Below, in pieces: positions 1 through 8,141 of a stretch of DNA of 42,078 nt. The notes beneath the pieces were generated by a model that was not told the origin of the DNA, made no database searches, and saw only the letters and a list, made by a program, of their open reading frames with translations. The stretch's first letter is position 1; each line of letters begins with the position of its first letter. The position numbers were made by a program, and so were the translations under genes. Source of the DNA: Hyphomicrobiaceae bacterium (GTDB lineage Bacteria; Pseudomonadota; Alphaproteobacteria; Rhizobiales; Hyphomicrobiaceae); NCBI GenBank assembly GCA_002919265.1, contig PKEY01000028.1:1-42078 (forward strand), in the 5' to 3' direction.

Positions 1-522
1 ACCGCTACCCCGGCCGACGATGCCATCGTTCGAAGGATTGGAGAGCTCAACGACAAGATCGAGCAAATCGACCGTGAGATTGCCGAGTTGCGCGGCTCTG
101 CCCGCACGATTGCTGAACGCCGGATAGAAATGGAGCGGACGCGTGACCGCTTTCGAAAGTCCGGCTATGACCACCCTGACGCAATCTTCCAAAACGACGT
201 CGATCTCGAACGGATCCTCAAGCAGGTCCTCGGAGGTGTTGTGACGAGCGGCGTCCTCTGGGATGTGCTGCGCGGCGGATTCGGAGTGCGTGTTCCGCGC
301 GGCCGGCAATCGAGAGATCTCTCGTTTCCATTTCCTTTCCCGGTGCCAATGCCGGGCCAGCGGCAGGACACGCGCGGCGGCGATTGGCGTCGAGCGGAAA
401 CCGGCGGCGGATGGTCTCCGGGAGATGATGCCTGGAGTTGGAAGCGCTATCAGCGCGACGATGATGATGACGACGATATACCCACAGGCGGAGGGGAGTG
501 GAAAACAGGCGGTCGGTTTTGA
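1..522 (+). CDS. Hypothetical protein, 3' part of gene
   Basis: The reading frame is open from the first base of the window to the TGA at 520-522, so the gene starts upstream and only the last 173 residues are visible. The first ~55 visible residues are charged and heptad-like (an IGELNDKIEQIDREIAELR stretch), suggesting a coiled coil. A middle block (VLGGVVTSGVLWDVLRGGF) looks like a short glycine-rich hydrophobic segment. The tail is low complexity: proline/phenylalanine repeats, then glycine, tryptophan and a run of seven aspartates. The pattern resembles conserved hypothetical proteins of Hyphomicrobiales, but I do not recognise a function. No neighbour suggests a role. Confidence 0.6.
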   Translation, partial: TATPADDAIVRRIGELNDKIEQIDREIAELRGSARTIAERRIEMERTRDRFRKSGYDHPDAIFQNDVDLERILKQVLGGVVTSGVLWDVLRGGFGVRVPRGRQSRDLSFPFPFPVPMPGQRQDTRGGDWRRAETGGGWSPGDDAWSWKRYQRDDDDDDDIPTGGGEWKTGGRF

Positions 523-524
523 TT

Positions 525-585
525 TTACATTATAGTGGCGTTACTTCCAGCATTTCTCGAAAACAGGACTTGAACTTACATTATA
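525..585. repeat. Two copies of TTACATTATA, 51 bp apart
   Basis: TTACATTATA occurs at 525-534 and again at 576-585, just after the partial gene. The second copy sits in a small inverted repeat, ACTTA-CATTA-TAAGT (575-589). The stretch is much more AT-rich than its surroundings. It may be a promoter or regulatory element, or chance; no function is assigned. Confidence 0.3.
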
Positions 586-680
586 AGTACGATCTCAGCT
601 CACAAATTCTTGAACTGAACGTTTTCCTGGCCAATGCCGCACAACTACTGACGCGAATTGCCTAAAGAACGCCGTTGACG

Positions 681-703
681 ACTGAACAGTGTTTGTGTTC
701 AGT
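681..703. promoter_or_regulatory. Dyad ACTGAACA-N7-TGTTCAGT upstream of M16 gene
   Basis: A perfect 8-bp inverted repeat, arms 681-688 and 696-703 with a 7-nt spacer; the stem can be lengthened to 679-708 with a 2-nt bulge. It lies 83 bp before the M16 peptidase start, where an operator would be expected. The arms resemble GAAC/GTTC half-sites, but the arrangement is inverted and so does not fit the alphaproteobacterial LexA box (direct GTTC repeats). No T-run follows, so it is not an intrinsic terminator. Confidence 0.4.
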
Positions 704-785
704 AGTCGGACTGTCGCCATTGTCGTGCCACAGGGGAATGTAGACTCTTCTAGGAAATTTTTTAGTCGATATTTGAGGGGGAATT

Positions 786-2111
786 ATGGAGGCCTCGCGC
801 CGGGGGTTCATAAAGCTTGTTCTCGCTGGTGGTTTCGTCCCCTTCTTCGCTCCCTCAATATTCGCCTCTCCTTCCATTCCCCACGAAGGGTCGTACACGC
901 AATTCACTTTATCGAACGGACTCCGGCTTCATCATCTTCGCAGTCGCTCGAAATATGTAAGCACAGCCCTCGTGCTGCGTAGCCGGGAAATCATGAGCCA
1001 CAGCGGGCTGGCACATATACTTGAACACACATCATTTACCGGCGCTGCCGGGGATCTTTCAGCGGAAGAGGTCAAGTATCGTCAGCGTCGTCTCATTCAG
1101 GATGGCAATGCGACCACCAGTCCAGGGCGGCTGGAGTGGTATGCTTCCTTTTTGCCAAAGTATGCGCCTGATGCACTCCAACTTCTGGCGGTCACAAGTC
1201 TTGACCAAAAATTTGACGCCGAAACGGTCAGAAGCGAAGCGCGTATCGTCCTGCAGGAGCTGCTCCTCGAAAAATACAGTAGCGAGGGCGAAATCCGGCG
1301 AAAGTTTAATCGCCTTGTCTTCGGTCCTGACCATCCTCGAGGGGTAGATACGGTCGACAAGGAAATAGCGCTTGCGAAGCTTCCAATGCGGAAGCTCGTG
1401 TCAAAGCTCCTGGAGTACGCCAACTTGATAAGATTGCCCGGCAACATGGATTTATTCGTTGTCGGTGATGTAGAGCCGTCGTGGCTCGGTGATTTGGCCG
1501 AGCGCTATTTCGGGAAATATCCGGCCGCCTCTGGACCCATGCCGGAAATGCCGGCGGCGCAACCAACAAGAAAATACACCAAAATTTCTGGTTACAGTCG
1601 CGAGCTCTCTCGGCCGCTTTCTGAAGTCAGGTTGGCGTGGAACACCGGAAGCACTATAACCCACCCGGATGCGTGCGCGCTTCTCGCGTTAAGTGACTAC
1701 GTCAATGAGATGCTGTTTCGGGAGCTCCGTGAGAGGGACGGAGCCTCCTATTCGCCCGAAGCCTACTTTGAACCGGATGACTGTAGCGGCATCCTGGGTC
1801 TAAGTGTCAAGACGAGCAAGCGGCCGGAAACAATTGAGCGACGGATTTGCGCGATTTTGGAGGCCATCAAAGGTGGTGTCGATCCAACAGAGCTGGAGCT
1901 CTATCGCGAACGCTGGGAGCTGCAACGTTTGAAAGTCGCAGAGAGCGCCGACTCGTTGTTGCAGACCTTGGTAGATCGCGTGATTAACGGATGCGCCGTC
2001 GAGGATCTCGACATCAATTCTGTCGATGCAGAACGCCTTACCGAGACCGCGCGCAAATATTTGCCCACCTACAAAGGCCCCTATTTCTACGTCGAGCTGC
2101 GCGGCATGTGA
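786..2111 (+). CDS. M16 family zinc metallopeptidase, Tat-exported
   Basis: A 441-residue protein of the pitrilysin/mitochondrial-processing-peptidase family (M16). The inverted zinc motif HxxEH is present as HILEH (H77, E80 base, H81), and the third zinc ligand is expected at E158, 77 residues after H81, as in pitrilysin. The C-terminal half looks like the non-catalytic M16 C domain. The N-terminus carries a textbook twin-arginine motif, SRRGFIK (residues 4-10), followed by a hydrophobic stretch to about residue 28, so the enzyme is predicted to be folded and metallated in the cytoplasm and exported. The start follows a GAGGGGGAA ribosome site. M16 genes in proteobacteria often come as an active/inactive tandem pair; here there is only one, convergent with the regulator downstream. 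The substrate is unknown. Confidence 0.85.
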   Translation: MEASRRGFIKLVLAGGFVPFFAPSIFASPSIPHEGSYTQFTLSNGLRLHHLRSRSKYVSTALVLRSREIMSHSGLAHILEHTSFTGAAGDLSAEEVKYRQRRLIQDGNATTSPGRLEWYASFLPKYAPDALQLLAVTSLDQKFDAETVRSEARIVLQELLLEKYSSEGEIRRKFNRLVFGPDHPRGVDTVDKEIALAKLPMRKLVSKLLEYANLIRLPGNMDLFVVGDVEPSWLGDLAERYFGKYPAASGPMPEMPAAQPTRKYTKISGYSRELSRPLSEVRLAWNTGSTITHPDACALLALSDYVNEMLFRELRERDGASYSPEAYFEPDDCSGILGLSVKTSKRPETIERRICAILEAIKGGVDPTELELYRERWELQRLKVAESADSLLQTLVDRVINGCAVEDLDINSVDAERLTETARKYLPTYKGPYFYVELRGM

Positions 2112-2136
2112 TCTGACGGCTCGGGCGGCAGTCGGT

Positions 2137-3759
2137 TCAATGGGCGATCGTGTTGAGCACCTTGTAAAGGTACGACCTTGAGATTCCCAACTCCTGCGCG
2201 ACGCGCTTCTTGTTCCCGTTGTGACGTTCCAAGGCCTTTCTGACCAAATCGGCCTCGACTTGCTCGAGATGGTCGCGCAGTCTGGCGCGGCCATTGGTTG
2301 AATGGATCGGCTTAGGCGACTCCATCGGCGCTTTGCCAAAGGAGGCAGATGTGATTCTGCCATCTTCTGCAAATACGATGGCACGCTCAACCTCATGTCG
2401 GAGCTGGCGAACATTCCCAGGCCAGCTTTGCTCCATGAGATAGGCGATCGCGCATTCCGATACTTCCGGCGGCGGCCGGCGATGGCGCGTTGAAAAGTCT
2501 TCAATAAAGTGTGCCACGAGAGCTGGGATATCTTCGAGCCGCTTTCTCAGCGGAGGCACTTCGATCGTGATCGGCGAGATGCGATAATAGAGATCGAGCC
2601 GGAATTTCCCTTCCTGGACGAGCTTCTGCAGGTCGTGATTGGTGGCGGTTACGAGCCGGAAATCGACCTGAAGCGGCCGATCGCCGCCGATGCGCTCGAT
2701 CATCCGATCTTGTATAACACGCAGCAGTTTCGCCTGAACCTCGATCGGCATGTCGCCGATCTCGTCCAGAAAGATAGTGCCTCCGGCAGCCTGCTCGAAT
2801 TTCCCCTTCCGTCCCTTGCGCGCGGCGCCTGTGAACGCACCCGGTTCGTAGCCAAAAAGCTCCGATTCAACCAGGGTGGCCGGGAGAGCCGCAGCGTTGA
2901 CCATGACCATTGCCGCATCGCGCCGCGGGCTCAGCCGGTGCAATGCTTGGGCGACGAGTTCTTTGCCGGTACCGCTTTCACCACGGATGAGGACCGGGAT
3001 TTCGAGGGGCGCGACTTTAATGATTTCATCGCGAAGCCGCCGCATTGCCGGGCTGTCGCCAATAAGCTGCTCGATGCCATAGCTCCGGCGGCGTAGAGCT
3101 GCGGTCTCTCGCTTGTAGAATTCAACCTCGCTCTCAAGAGCCCGGACGCGCCGGCTCAGTTCTTCCACCTGCTGAGGTCCCTTGAACATCACGCGGCCGA
3201 CTGCGCCGATCGTCGTTCCGTTCTTCTTGATCGGCACACGGCTGACGACGCGCTCGAGGCCACGCATACGCTGGATTTCTCCAACCTCGGCTTTTCCTGT
3301 CGTGACAACGCGATCAAGGCGCGTGTTTTCGATGATTTCTTTTACCGGACGACCATTGGCTTCACCCCGCGAAAGCCCGAAGAACTTCTCGTGCACAGGC
3401 GAGATGTAAACGACCCGCGCCTGATCATCCACGATGGTCATCGCCTCGAATGGGTTCGTCAGAAGGTGCTCCAGGATGTCGTGGGCAAAGTCTACGGAGC
3501 CAATAAATTCCAGCAGCGCACTGCCTTCGGGTTGGCTAATGACAAGAAGATCGCCGTCCGGGATGGGCGTATTCAGAATGACAAAGGACTGTCGGTCGAG
3601 TGTGAGCGGTTGAAGGCGGCGCTTGCGAAGTTCCGCCATCCACGACGGCTCGCCAACCAGCGCCTTCACCCGAGAATCCGTGGCGATACCGCTTGCAAAA
3701 AGAATTCTTCCGGAGTGCTCGGCAACAAGCACGCCCTGCACGGGCGAAGCTGTGCCCAT
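2137..3759 (-). CDS. Sigma-54-dependent PAS/AAA+/Fis transcriptional activator
   Basis: A 540-residue bacterial enhancer-binding protein. Visible parts: an N-terminal region of ~95 residues without a recognisable receiver domain; a PAS domain (~95-190); a short coiled coil (~197-224); an AAA+ module with Walker A GESGTGKE (260-267), the sigma-54-contacting GAFTGA loop (307-312), Walker B GGTIFLDEIGD (326-336) and an arginine-finger region FRLDLYYR (387-394); and a Fis-type helix-turn-helix at ~505-536. All residues needed for sigma-54 activation are intact. The start is set at 3759 because AGGGAGGA stands 4-5 nt before that ATG; an in-frame start at 3825 lacks this. The protein probably senses a small ligand rather than phosphorylation. 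It is divergent from an ABC transporter operon preceded by a -24/-12 promoter, so it very likely activates that operon and perhaps the catabolic operon behind it. Confidence 0.92.
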   Translation of the reverse strand: MGTASPVQGVLVAEHSGRILFASGIATDSRVKALVGEPSWMAELRKRRLQPLTLDRQSFVILNTPIPDGDLLVISQPEGSALLEFIGSVDFAHDILEHLLTNPFEAMTIVDDQARVVYISPVHEKFFGLSRGEANGRPVKEIIENTRLDRVVTTGKAEVGEIQRMRGLERVVSRVPIKKNGTTIGAVGRVMFKGPQQVEELSRRVRALESEVEFYKRETAALRRRSYGIEQLIGDSPAMRRLRDEIIKVAPLEIPVLIRGESGTGKELVAQALHRLSPRRDAAMVMVNAAALPATLVESELFGYEPGAFTGAARKGRKGKFEQAAGGTIFLDEIGDMPIEVQAKLLRVIQDRMIERIGGDRPLQVDFRLVTATNHDLQKLVQEGKFRLDLYYRISPITIEVPPLRKRLEDIPALVAHFIEDFSTRHRRPPPEVSECAIAYLMEQSWPGNVRQLRHEVERAIVFAEDGRITSASFGKAPMESPKPIHSTNGRARLRDHLEQVEADLVRKALERHNGNKKRVAQELGISRSYLYKVLNTIAH

Positions 3760-3907
3760 CGTTTCCTCCCTACTCGTGTCCTTATTGGTGACAGGCCTTT
3801 CAAGGGTGAGCGTAGAAAACAACAAACCGCTGCCTTTTTCAAGGACGTGCGGGCTGCGCCTCAGACGTCATCCGAAGGGCACCGCGTTCGAAAGCGCGCT
3901 GTAGCCG

Positions 3908-3937
3908 AAAGACACACAAACGGCCGCCCGTGTCTTT
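3908..3937. promoter_or_regulatory. Candidate enhancer site (UAS) for the adjacent sigma-54 activator
   Basis: A perfect inverted repeat AAAGACAC (3908-3915) and GTGTCTTT (3930-3937) with a 14-nt spacer; half-site centres are 22 bp apart, about two helical turns. It lies ~128 bp upstream of the start point predicted from the -24/-12 promoter, a normal distance for an activator site, and between the regulator gene and the operon. Binding by the neighbouring Fis-type protein is an inference. Confidence 0.5.
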
Positions 3938-4024
3938 GACGCGGACAGCCAACTGCAGTGCCTTCCCCTATCGGGCTGCAATTCGGCTTACAGACTATTC
4001 CATCCAGTTGCTATAAGCTGCTCG

Positions 4025-4040
4025 TGGCATGAGCATTGCT
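4025..4040 (+). promoter_or_regulatory. Sigma-54 (-24/-12) promoter of ABC transporter operon
   Basis: TGGCATG-AGCA-TTGCT matches the RpoN consensus TGGCACG-N4-TTGCW with a single mismatch. The invariant GG (4026-4027) and GC (4038-4039) are exactly 12 bp apart. Transcription would start near 4050, giving a ~30-nt leader to the ATG at 4081. The adjacent GAFTGA-type activator supports the call. Confidence 0.8.
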
Positions 4041-4080
4041 TGCTTGGCCTATAAGCACTCAACAACTAGGGAGACTCGCC

Positions 4081-5385
4081 ATGGGGCGAAAAAGTATTAG
4101 CAGGTTGGCCGGCTTTCTCGGGGCGAGCGCGGCGCTTTCCCTGGCCCTGACCGGTCCGGTAGCGGCTCAAGATACCGTTCGGGTCGGCATTGTTTCGTTC
4201 CTGACCGGGCCTGCGGCCGTGCCATTCGGCATTCCGGGCAAGAACGCGGCTGAGCTTATCATCGACGCTATCAACGAAGGCTCGCTGCCTGCACCGTACA
4301 ATAGCAAGGGCCTTGGTGGCGCGACCATTGAGGCGCGCTATGTGGACGAGGCGGGTTCGGTTGCAAACCAGGTTACCGAGTACCGCAATCTGGTGCAGCG
4401 CGATGGCGTGAGCGCTGTCGTGGGTTATGTGTCGTCCGGCAACTGCCTCGCAGTGGCCCCCGTGGCGGAGGAGATGAAGACCCTCACGGTCCTTTATGAC
4501 TGTGGCACGCCGCGGATCTTCGAAGAGCGCGATTATACCTACGTGTTCCGCGTGACGCCGACGGCGACGATGGATAGCGTCGGTGCTGCGCGCTACGTGA
4601 TTGATAAGAAAGGGCAGATTCCGAACTTCTCGGGTATCAACCAGAACTACGCGTGGGGGCAGGACTCGTGGCGTGACTTCGTGCTGGCAATGAAGACGCT
4701 GGCGCCGAATGCGACCATCGATCGCGAGCTTTTTCCGAAATTCCTCGCCGGCGAGTACGGTGCCGAGATCACGTCGCTGCTCACCTCTCAGGCCGAAATC
4801 ATCCATACCAGCTTCTACGGCGGCGACCTCGAGAGCTTCGTTGGACAAGCCACAGGTCGTGGGCTTTTCAGCCGCAAGACGATGGTCATGTCGTGCGGAG
4901 AGTCGGCGATGTTCCGCCTGGGCAATCGGATGCCGGACGGCACGATCATCGGCGCTCGTGGTCCGCACGGCGTGCTGGCGCGCGAGTCGGAACTCAATAC
5001 GTGGTTCCAGAAGGCTTACACCGAACGGTACGGCACGCCTCCAACCTATCCGTCCTACCACATGGCCCAGTCCCTCCTTGGCCTGAAGGCGGCCTGGGAT
5101 AAGGCTGCTGCGGCAAAGGGTGGAAAGCCGACGCCGGAAGAGGTTGCCAAGGCTTTCGAGGGACTGGAGTTTGACGGTCCGAGCACCCGCATTCAGATGG
5201 CGCGGGCCAAGGGCCACCAAGGCATCTCCGAGACGGCTTACGGAACCTTCAAGTTCAACAAGGAGACCAACAAGCCAGAGGTGGTCGACATCGTTCGTTA
5301 TCCCGCGGACTGCGTGAACCCGCCGGATGGTGTCACGTCTCAGGAGTGGCTCGAGGGCGGCATGAAGGGCGCGAAGTGCGACTGA
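4081..5385 (+). CDS. LIV-type ABC transporter substrate-binding protein (cluster 1)
   Basis: A periplasmic binding protein of the branched-chain-amino-acid/amide type (type I fold), 434 residues, with a Sec signal peptide (hydrophobic core ~10-25, cleavage predicted after A29 in PVAAQD). The mature protein begins with the typical TVRVGIVSFLTGPAA strand-helix. Four or more cysteines (in SSGNCLA, LYDCGTP, VMSCGES and the tail) could form disulfides in the periplasm. The start at 4081 is preceded by AGGGAG; an upstream in-frame ATG at 4036 lies inside the sigma-54 promoter and is rejected. This is the first gene of the operon with two permeases and two ATPases. Its ligand is probably the acid degraded by the next operon rather than leucine, but that is an inference from context. 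Confidence 0.9.
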   Translation: MGRKSISRLAGFLGASAALSLALTGPVAAQDTVRVGIVSFLTGPAAVPFGIPGKNAAELIIDAINEGSLPAPYNSKGLGGATIEARYVDEAGSVANQVTEYRNLVQRDGVSAVVGYVSSGNCLAVAPVAEEMKTLTVLYDCGTPRIFEERDYTYVFRVTPTATMDSVGAARYVIDKKGQIPNFSGINQNYAWGQDSWRDFVLAMKTLAPNATIDRELFPKFLAGEYGAEITSLLTSQAEIIHTSFYGGDLESFVGQATGRGLFSRKTMVMSCGESAMFRLGNRMPDGTIIGARGPHGVLARESELNTWFQKAYTERYGTPPTYPSYHMAQSLLGLKAAWDKAAAAKGGKPTPEEVAKAFEGLEFDGPSTRIQMARAKGHQGISETAYGTFKFNKETNKPEVVDIVRYPADCVNPPDGVTSQEWLEGGMKGAKCD

Positions 5386-5439
5386 TGTCAGTGCCGGCGT
5401 CCTCGTCGGACCATTCGGAAAGCGCTTAGCCCAACCCGG

Positions 5440-5473
5440 ATCCGCGTCTCGCTCCCAGTGGCGAGACGCGGAT
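5440..5473 (+). promoter_or_regulatory. 13-bp stem-loop between binding-protein and permease genes
   Basis: A perfect 13-bp stem (5440-5452 with 5461-5473; arm ATCCGCGTCTCGC) with an 8-nt loop, in the 125-nt gap after the binding-protein gene. No T-run follows, so it is more likely an mRNA-stabilising or Rho-attenuating element that lets the binding protein outnumber the membrane parts than a full terminator. Confidence 0.6.
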
Positions 5474-5510
5474 TCGCCTCCACTGAAATCTCGAGTCGGA
5501 GAATTGATAC

Positions 5511-6407
5511 GTGCTGCTGGGTCTCGCCATTCTCACGGACGGGCTCGTTTACGCCGCGTACCTCTTCATCGTTGCCGTCGGTCTCAGCCTGATTTTCGGC
5601 GTGATGAAGATTCTGAACGTCGCGCACGGAGCCTTCTACGCGTTCGGCGCTTACTGCGCCGCGACCGCTGCCGGGATGTACTTCGATCGAGGGCTACCGG
5701 ACGCGGGCGGTTTTCTCATCATGGCATTGGCCGCGCTCGCGGTGGGGCTCGTCCTGGGCCTCATACTGGAGCGGACAATTCTCCGCCTCGTCTATGGGAA
5801 GGATGAGGTCATCATCGTCCTCGTGACTTACGCAGCCTTTCTTATTCTCGAGGATGTGATCCTCCTGATTTGGGGGCCGTCATCGCTCTTTGCTTACCAA
5901 CCGCTCGTGATTGCCGGAAATTTCATGATCGGGCCGCTCGTCCTTTCCGGTTATGATCTAGGGCTGGTGCTGCTTGCTGTTGTCCTCGCGGTGGGCGGTT
6001 TCTACGGCTTACGTTACACGCGCTACGGACGGCTCCTGACTGCGGTGATTTTCGATCGCGAGACGGCTGCGGCCTTCGGCGTCAACGTCACCCGCTTCTT
6101 CACGGTCACGTTCCTCATAGGCGCAATGTTGGGTGCACTTGGTGGTGCGGCCATGGCGCCGAAAATTTCGGTCACACTTGGCATTGGCGTCGAAGTTATC
6201 GTGCTGGCGTTTGCCGTGGTGGCTGTTGGTGGCATGGGCTCTATGGAAGGTGCGCTCGTCGGCGCACTGATCGTGGGGCTATGCCGTGCGGCTGCGGTCC
6301 ATCTGCTCCCGCAGGTCGAATTGTTCGTGATCTACGCCGTGATGGCCCTGGTGCTGGTGTTCCGCCCACACGGCCTCTTCACGCGCGCGCAACCGAGGAA
6401 GATCTGA
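5511..6407 (+). CDS. LIV-type ABC transporter permease, LivH-like (cluster 1)
   Basis: A 298-residue, strongly hydrophobic inner-membrane protein with about eight predicted transmembrane segments. The LivH-family signature is clear near the N-terminus (GLSLIFGVMKILNVAHGAFY, ~26-45), and the conserved cytoplasmic-loop region (LRYTRYGRLLTAVIFDRETAAAFGV, ~165-190) contacts the ATPases. The start is a GTG preceded by GGAGAA. It follows the stem-loop after the binding-protein gene and is separated from the next permease by one base, so translation is coupled. It should form the channel as a heterodimer with the product of 6409-7359. Confidence 0.9.
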   Translation: MLLGLAILTDGLVYAAYLFIVAVGLSLIFGVMKILNVAHGAFYAFGAYCAATAAGMYFDRGLPDAGGFLIMALAALAVGLVLGLILERTILRLVYGKDEVIIVLVTYAAFLILEDVILLIWGPSSLFAYQPLVIAGNFMIGPLVLSGYDLGLVLLAVVLAVGGFYGLRYTRYGRLLTAVIFDRETAAAFGVNVTRFFTVTFLIGAMLGALGGAAMAPKISVTLGIGVEVIVLAFAVVAVGGMGSMEGALVGALIVGLCRAAAVHLLPQVELFVIYAVMALVLVFRPHGLFTRAQPRKI

Positions 6408-6408
6408 C

Positions 6409-7359
6409 ATGGCTGGTGGCAAATACCTCCTCGGCGGTCTGCTTTTCATCGTGGCTGCGGCGGTGGGGCCATTCTTGCCGGCATGGCTCATTTCGCTGCT
6501 CACGATTTCTCTCGCGAGCGCCCTCGTGGTGCTGGGGTTGATTTTGCTGTGGCGGGCCGGGCTCGTGTCCTTCGGACAGGCACTCTACTACGCGATAGGT
6601 GCCTACGCCGTCGCGTTGATGATGCGCTGGACAGGCATTCACGACGCTTTCGTGGCTGTGATCGTTGCGGCTTTGGCTGCTGCGCTGACGGCCTATCTCG
6701 TCGGTTTTCTTCTCGCGCGCTATCGCGAGATTTTCTTCGCCATGTTGAGCCTCGCGCTTTCGATGATCCTCTATGGCGTGCTCGTCAAGACAGAGGCGCT
6801 GGGCTCCACGGATGGCTTCAACGTGTCAACGCCAACATTCCTTGGGTACGCACCGCATGGCTTCGCGTTGACCATTGCGCTGTACTGGTTCGCGCTCGCT
6901 CTCGGTGCCGTCGCCGCAATGTGCGTTTCAGCGTACATGCAATCGGTTGCCGGCGCTTTGGCTGTTCCCGTGCGCGACAACGAGATCCGCGTTGAATATC
7001 TCGGCGTGTCCGTGACGAAGCTCATCCATCTCAAGCTGGTGATCGCGGGAACGCTGGCCGGGGTTGGTGGCGCCGTTGCGGCCATGTCAATTTCGCACGT
7101 GGACCCCGCCATGTCCTATTGGACGACATCTGGCGGCTTTGTCTTCATTACCATTCTGGCTGGCGCCGGATCTGTTGCGGCAGCCTTTATCGGCTCGATC
7201 CTGTTCGAGCTGGTCCGTACGGCATCCGTGGCGCTGATGCCGGGCACCTGGCAGCTCATCCTTGGAACGGTTCTGCTTCTTACGATCCTGTTCGTGCCCG
7301 GGGGATTGGCCTCGCTCTTCGTACGCCGGCGCAAGGTTGCCGGGGAGGGTGCTCAATGA
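6409..7359 (+). CDS. LIV-type ABC transporter permease, LivM-like (cluster 1)
   Basis: A 316-residue hydrophobic permease. The LivM signature GLVSFGQALYYAIGAYAVAL (~47-66) and the loop with the EYLGVSVTKLIHLKLVIAG stretch identify the family. Its stop codon overlaps the start of the first ATPase gene (ATGA at 7356-7359). It is slightly shorter than E. coli LivM, which carries extra N-terminal helices; the compact form is normal for non-leucine members of the family. Together with the upstream permease it makes the membrane channel. Confidence 0.9.
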   Translation: MAGGKYLLGGLLFIVAAAVGPFLPAWLISLLTISLASALVVLGLILLWRAGLVSFGQALYYAIGAYAVALMMRWTGIHDAFVAVIVAALAAALTAYLVGFLLARYREIFFAMLSLALSMILYGVLVKTEALGSTDGFNVSTPTFLGYAPHGFALTIALYWFALALGAVAAMCVSAYMQSVAGALAVPVRDNEIRVEYLGVSVTKLIHLKLVIAGTLAGVGGAVAAMSISHVDPAMSYWTTSGGFVFITILAGAGSVAAAFIGSILFELVRTASVALMPGTWQLILGTVLLLTILFVPGGLASLFVRRRKVAGEGAQ

Positions 7360-8141
7360 CCCCTGTCATTTCGGTTCGCGATCTGCAGAAAACCTTCGGG
7401 TCGGTGGTAGCGGCGCGGGACATCAATGTTGATATCCCCGCCCTTCAGACGGTCGGCATCATTGGCGCAAACGGCGCGGGCAAAACGACTTTCGTCAATA
7501 TGATCACCGGCCACATCAGGCCGAGCAGCGGGTCAATTTTCTTCGCTGGCAAGGACGTGACGGGCCTTCCCTCTCGGACGATTTGCCGAATGGGAATTTC
7601 CCGCTCGTTCCAGGTCGCGCAAATTTTCCCGTCTCTGACAGTCTACGAGAACATGTGCGCAGCCGCAGCCATTGCTCGCACAAATGCAAGCGTGGTGCGC
7701 TATGCGCTTATGCCTTTGCTGAATGAGGCCGCGATCGCGGAGACCGAGGAGGCGATCAAGCTCTTTCAGCTGAGCAAGTACCGCAACGCGCAAGCGGCGA
7801 CGCTTCCGCAGGGCGTGAGAAAACTGCTCGACATCGCGATGGCGGTCGCCGGACGGCCGCAAGTGCTGCTCCTCGACGAGCCCACCAGCGGCATATCAGT
7901 CGAAGAAAAGTACGATCTCATGGAGATCGTCATGGGTGCCCTGAAAAGCCGGAAGGTAACAGTTCTGTTCGTCGAGCACGACATGGAGCTGGTGGAGCGC
8001 TTTGCCGAGCGCGTGCTCGCATTCTACGATGGGACAGTCATTTCCGACGGGTCGCCCGCCGAAGTGCTCGGTGACCCGCGCGTCCAGGAACTGATTACTG
8101 GCCATGCGATTGCGCGGTCGGGGAGTGTCGCTCATGCTTGA
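7356..8141 (+). CDS. LIV-type ABC transporter ATPase, LivG-like (cluster 1)
   Basis: A 261-residue cytoplasmic ATP-binding subunit. Walker A is GANGAGKT (37-44), Walker B VLLLDEP with a downstream VEHD switch histidine, and the long insertion typical of LivG (FQVAQIFPSLTVYENM and following) is present. The ABC signature is degenerate: LPQGVRK instead of LSGGQ, as often seen in LivG proteins, so the consensus signature must come from the LivF-like partner. The start was chosen at the ATGA overlap with the permease stop; the frame is open further upstream inside the permease gene. It ends with an 8-base overlap with the second ATPase gene. Confidence 0.9.
   Translation: MTPVISVRDLQKTFGSVVAARDINVDIPALQTVGIIGANGAGKTTFVNMITGHIRPSSGSIFFAGKDVTGLPSRTICRMGISRSFQVAQIFPSLTVYENMCAAAAIARTNASVVRYALMPLLNEAAIAETEEAIKLFQLSKYRNAQAATLPQGVRKLLDIAMAVAGRPQVLLLDEPTSGISVEEKYDLMEIVMGALKSRKVTVLFVEHDMELVERFAERVLAFYDGTVISDGSPAEVLGDPRVQELITGHAIARSGSVAHA

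Noticed and set aside
681..703. SOS (LexA) box
   Set aside because: Alphaproteobacterial LexA boxes are direct GTTC repeats; here the half-sites are inverted.
1800..2504. Minus-strand frame of 234 codons bridging the M16 and regulator genes
   Set aside because: It overlaps two well-supported genes in other frames and has no domain; a shadow frame.
2509..3096. Plus-strand frame of 195 codons inside the sigma-54 regulator gene
   Set aside because: Antisense to the conserved AAA+ domain; composition of a shadow frame.
4066..5220. Open frame of 384 codons on the minus strand opposite the first binding-protein gene
   Set aside because: It is antisense to a clearly recognised gene, is arginine/histidine-rich as expected for a GC-rich shadow frame, and shows no known domain.
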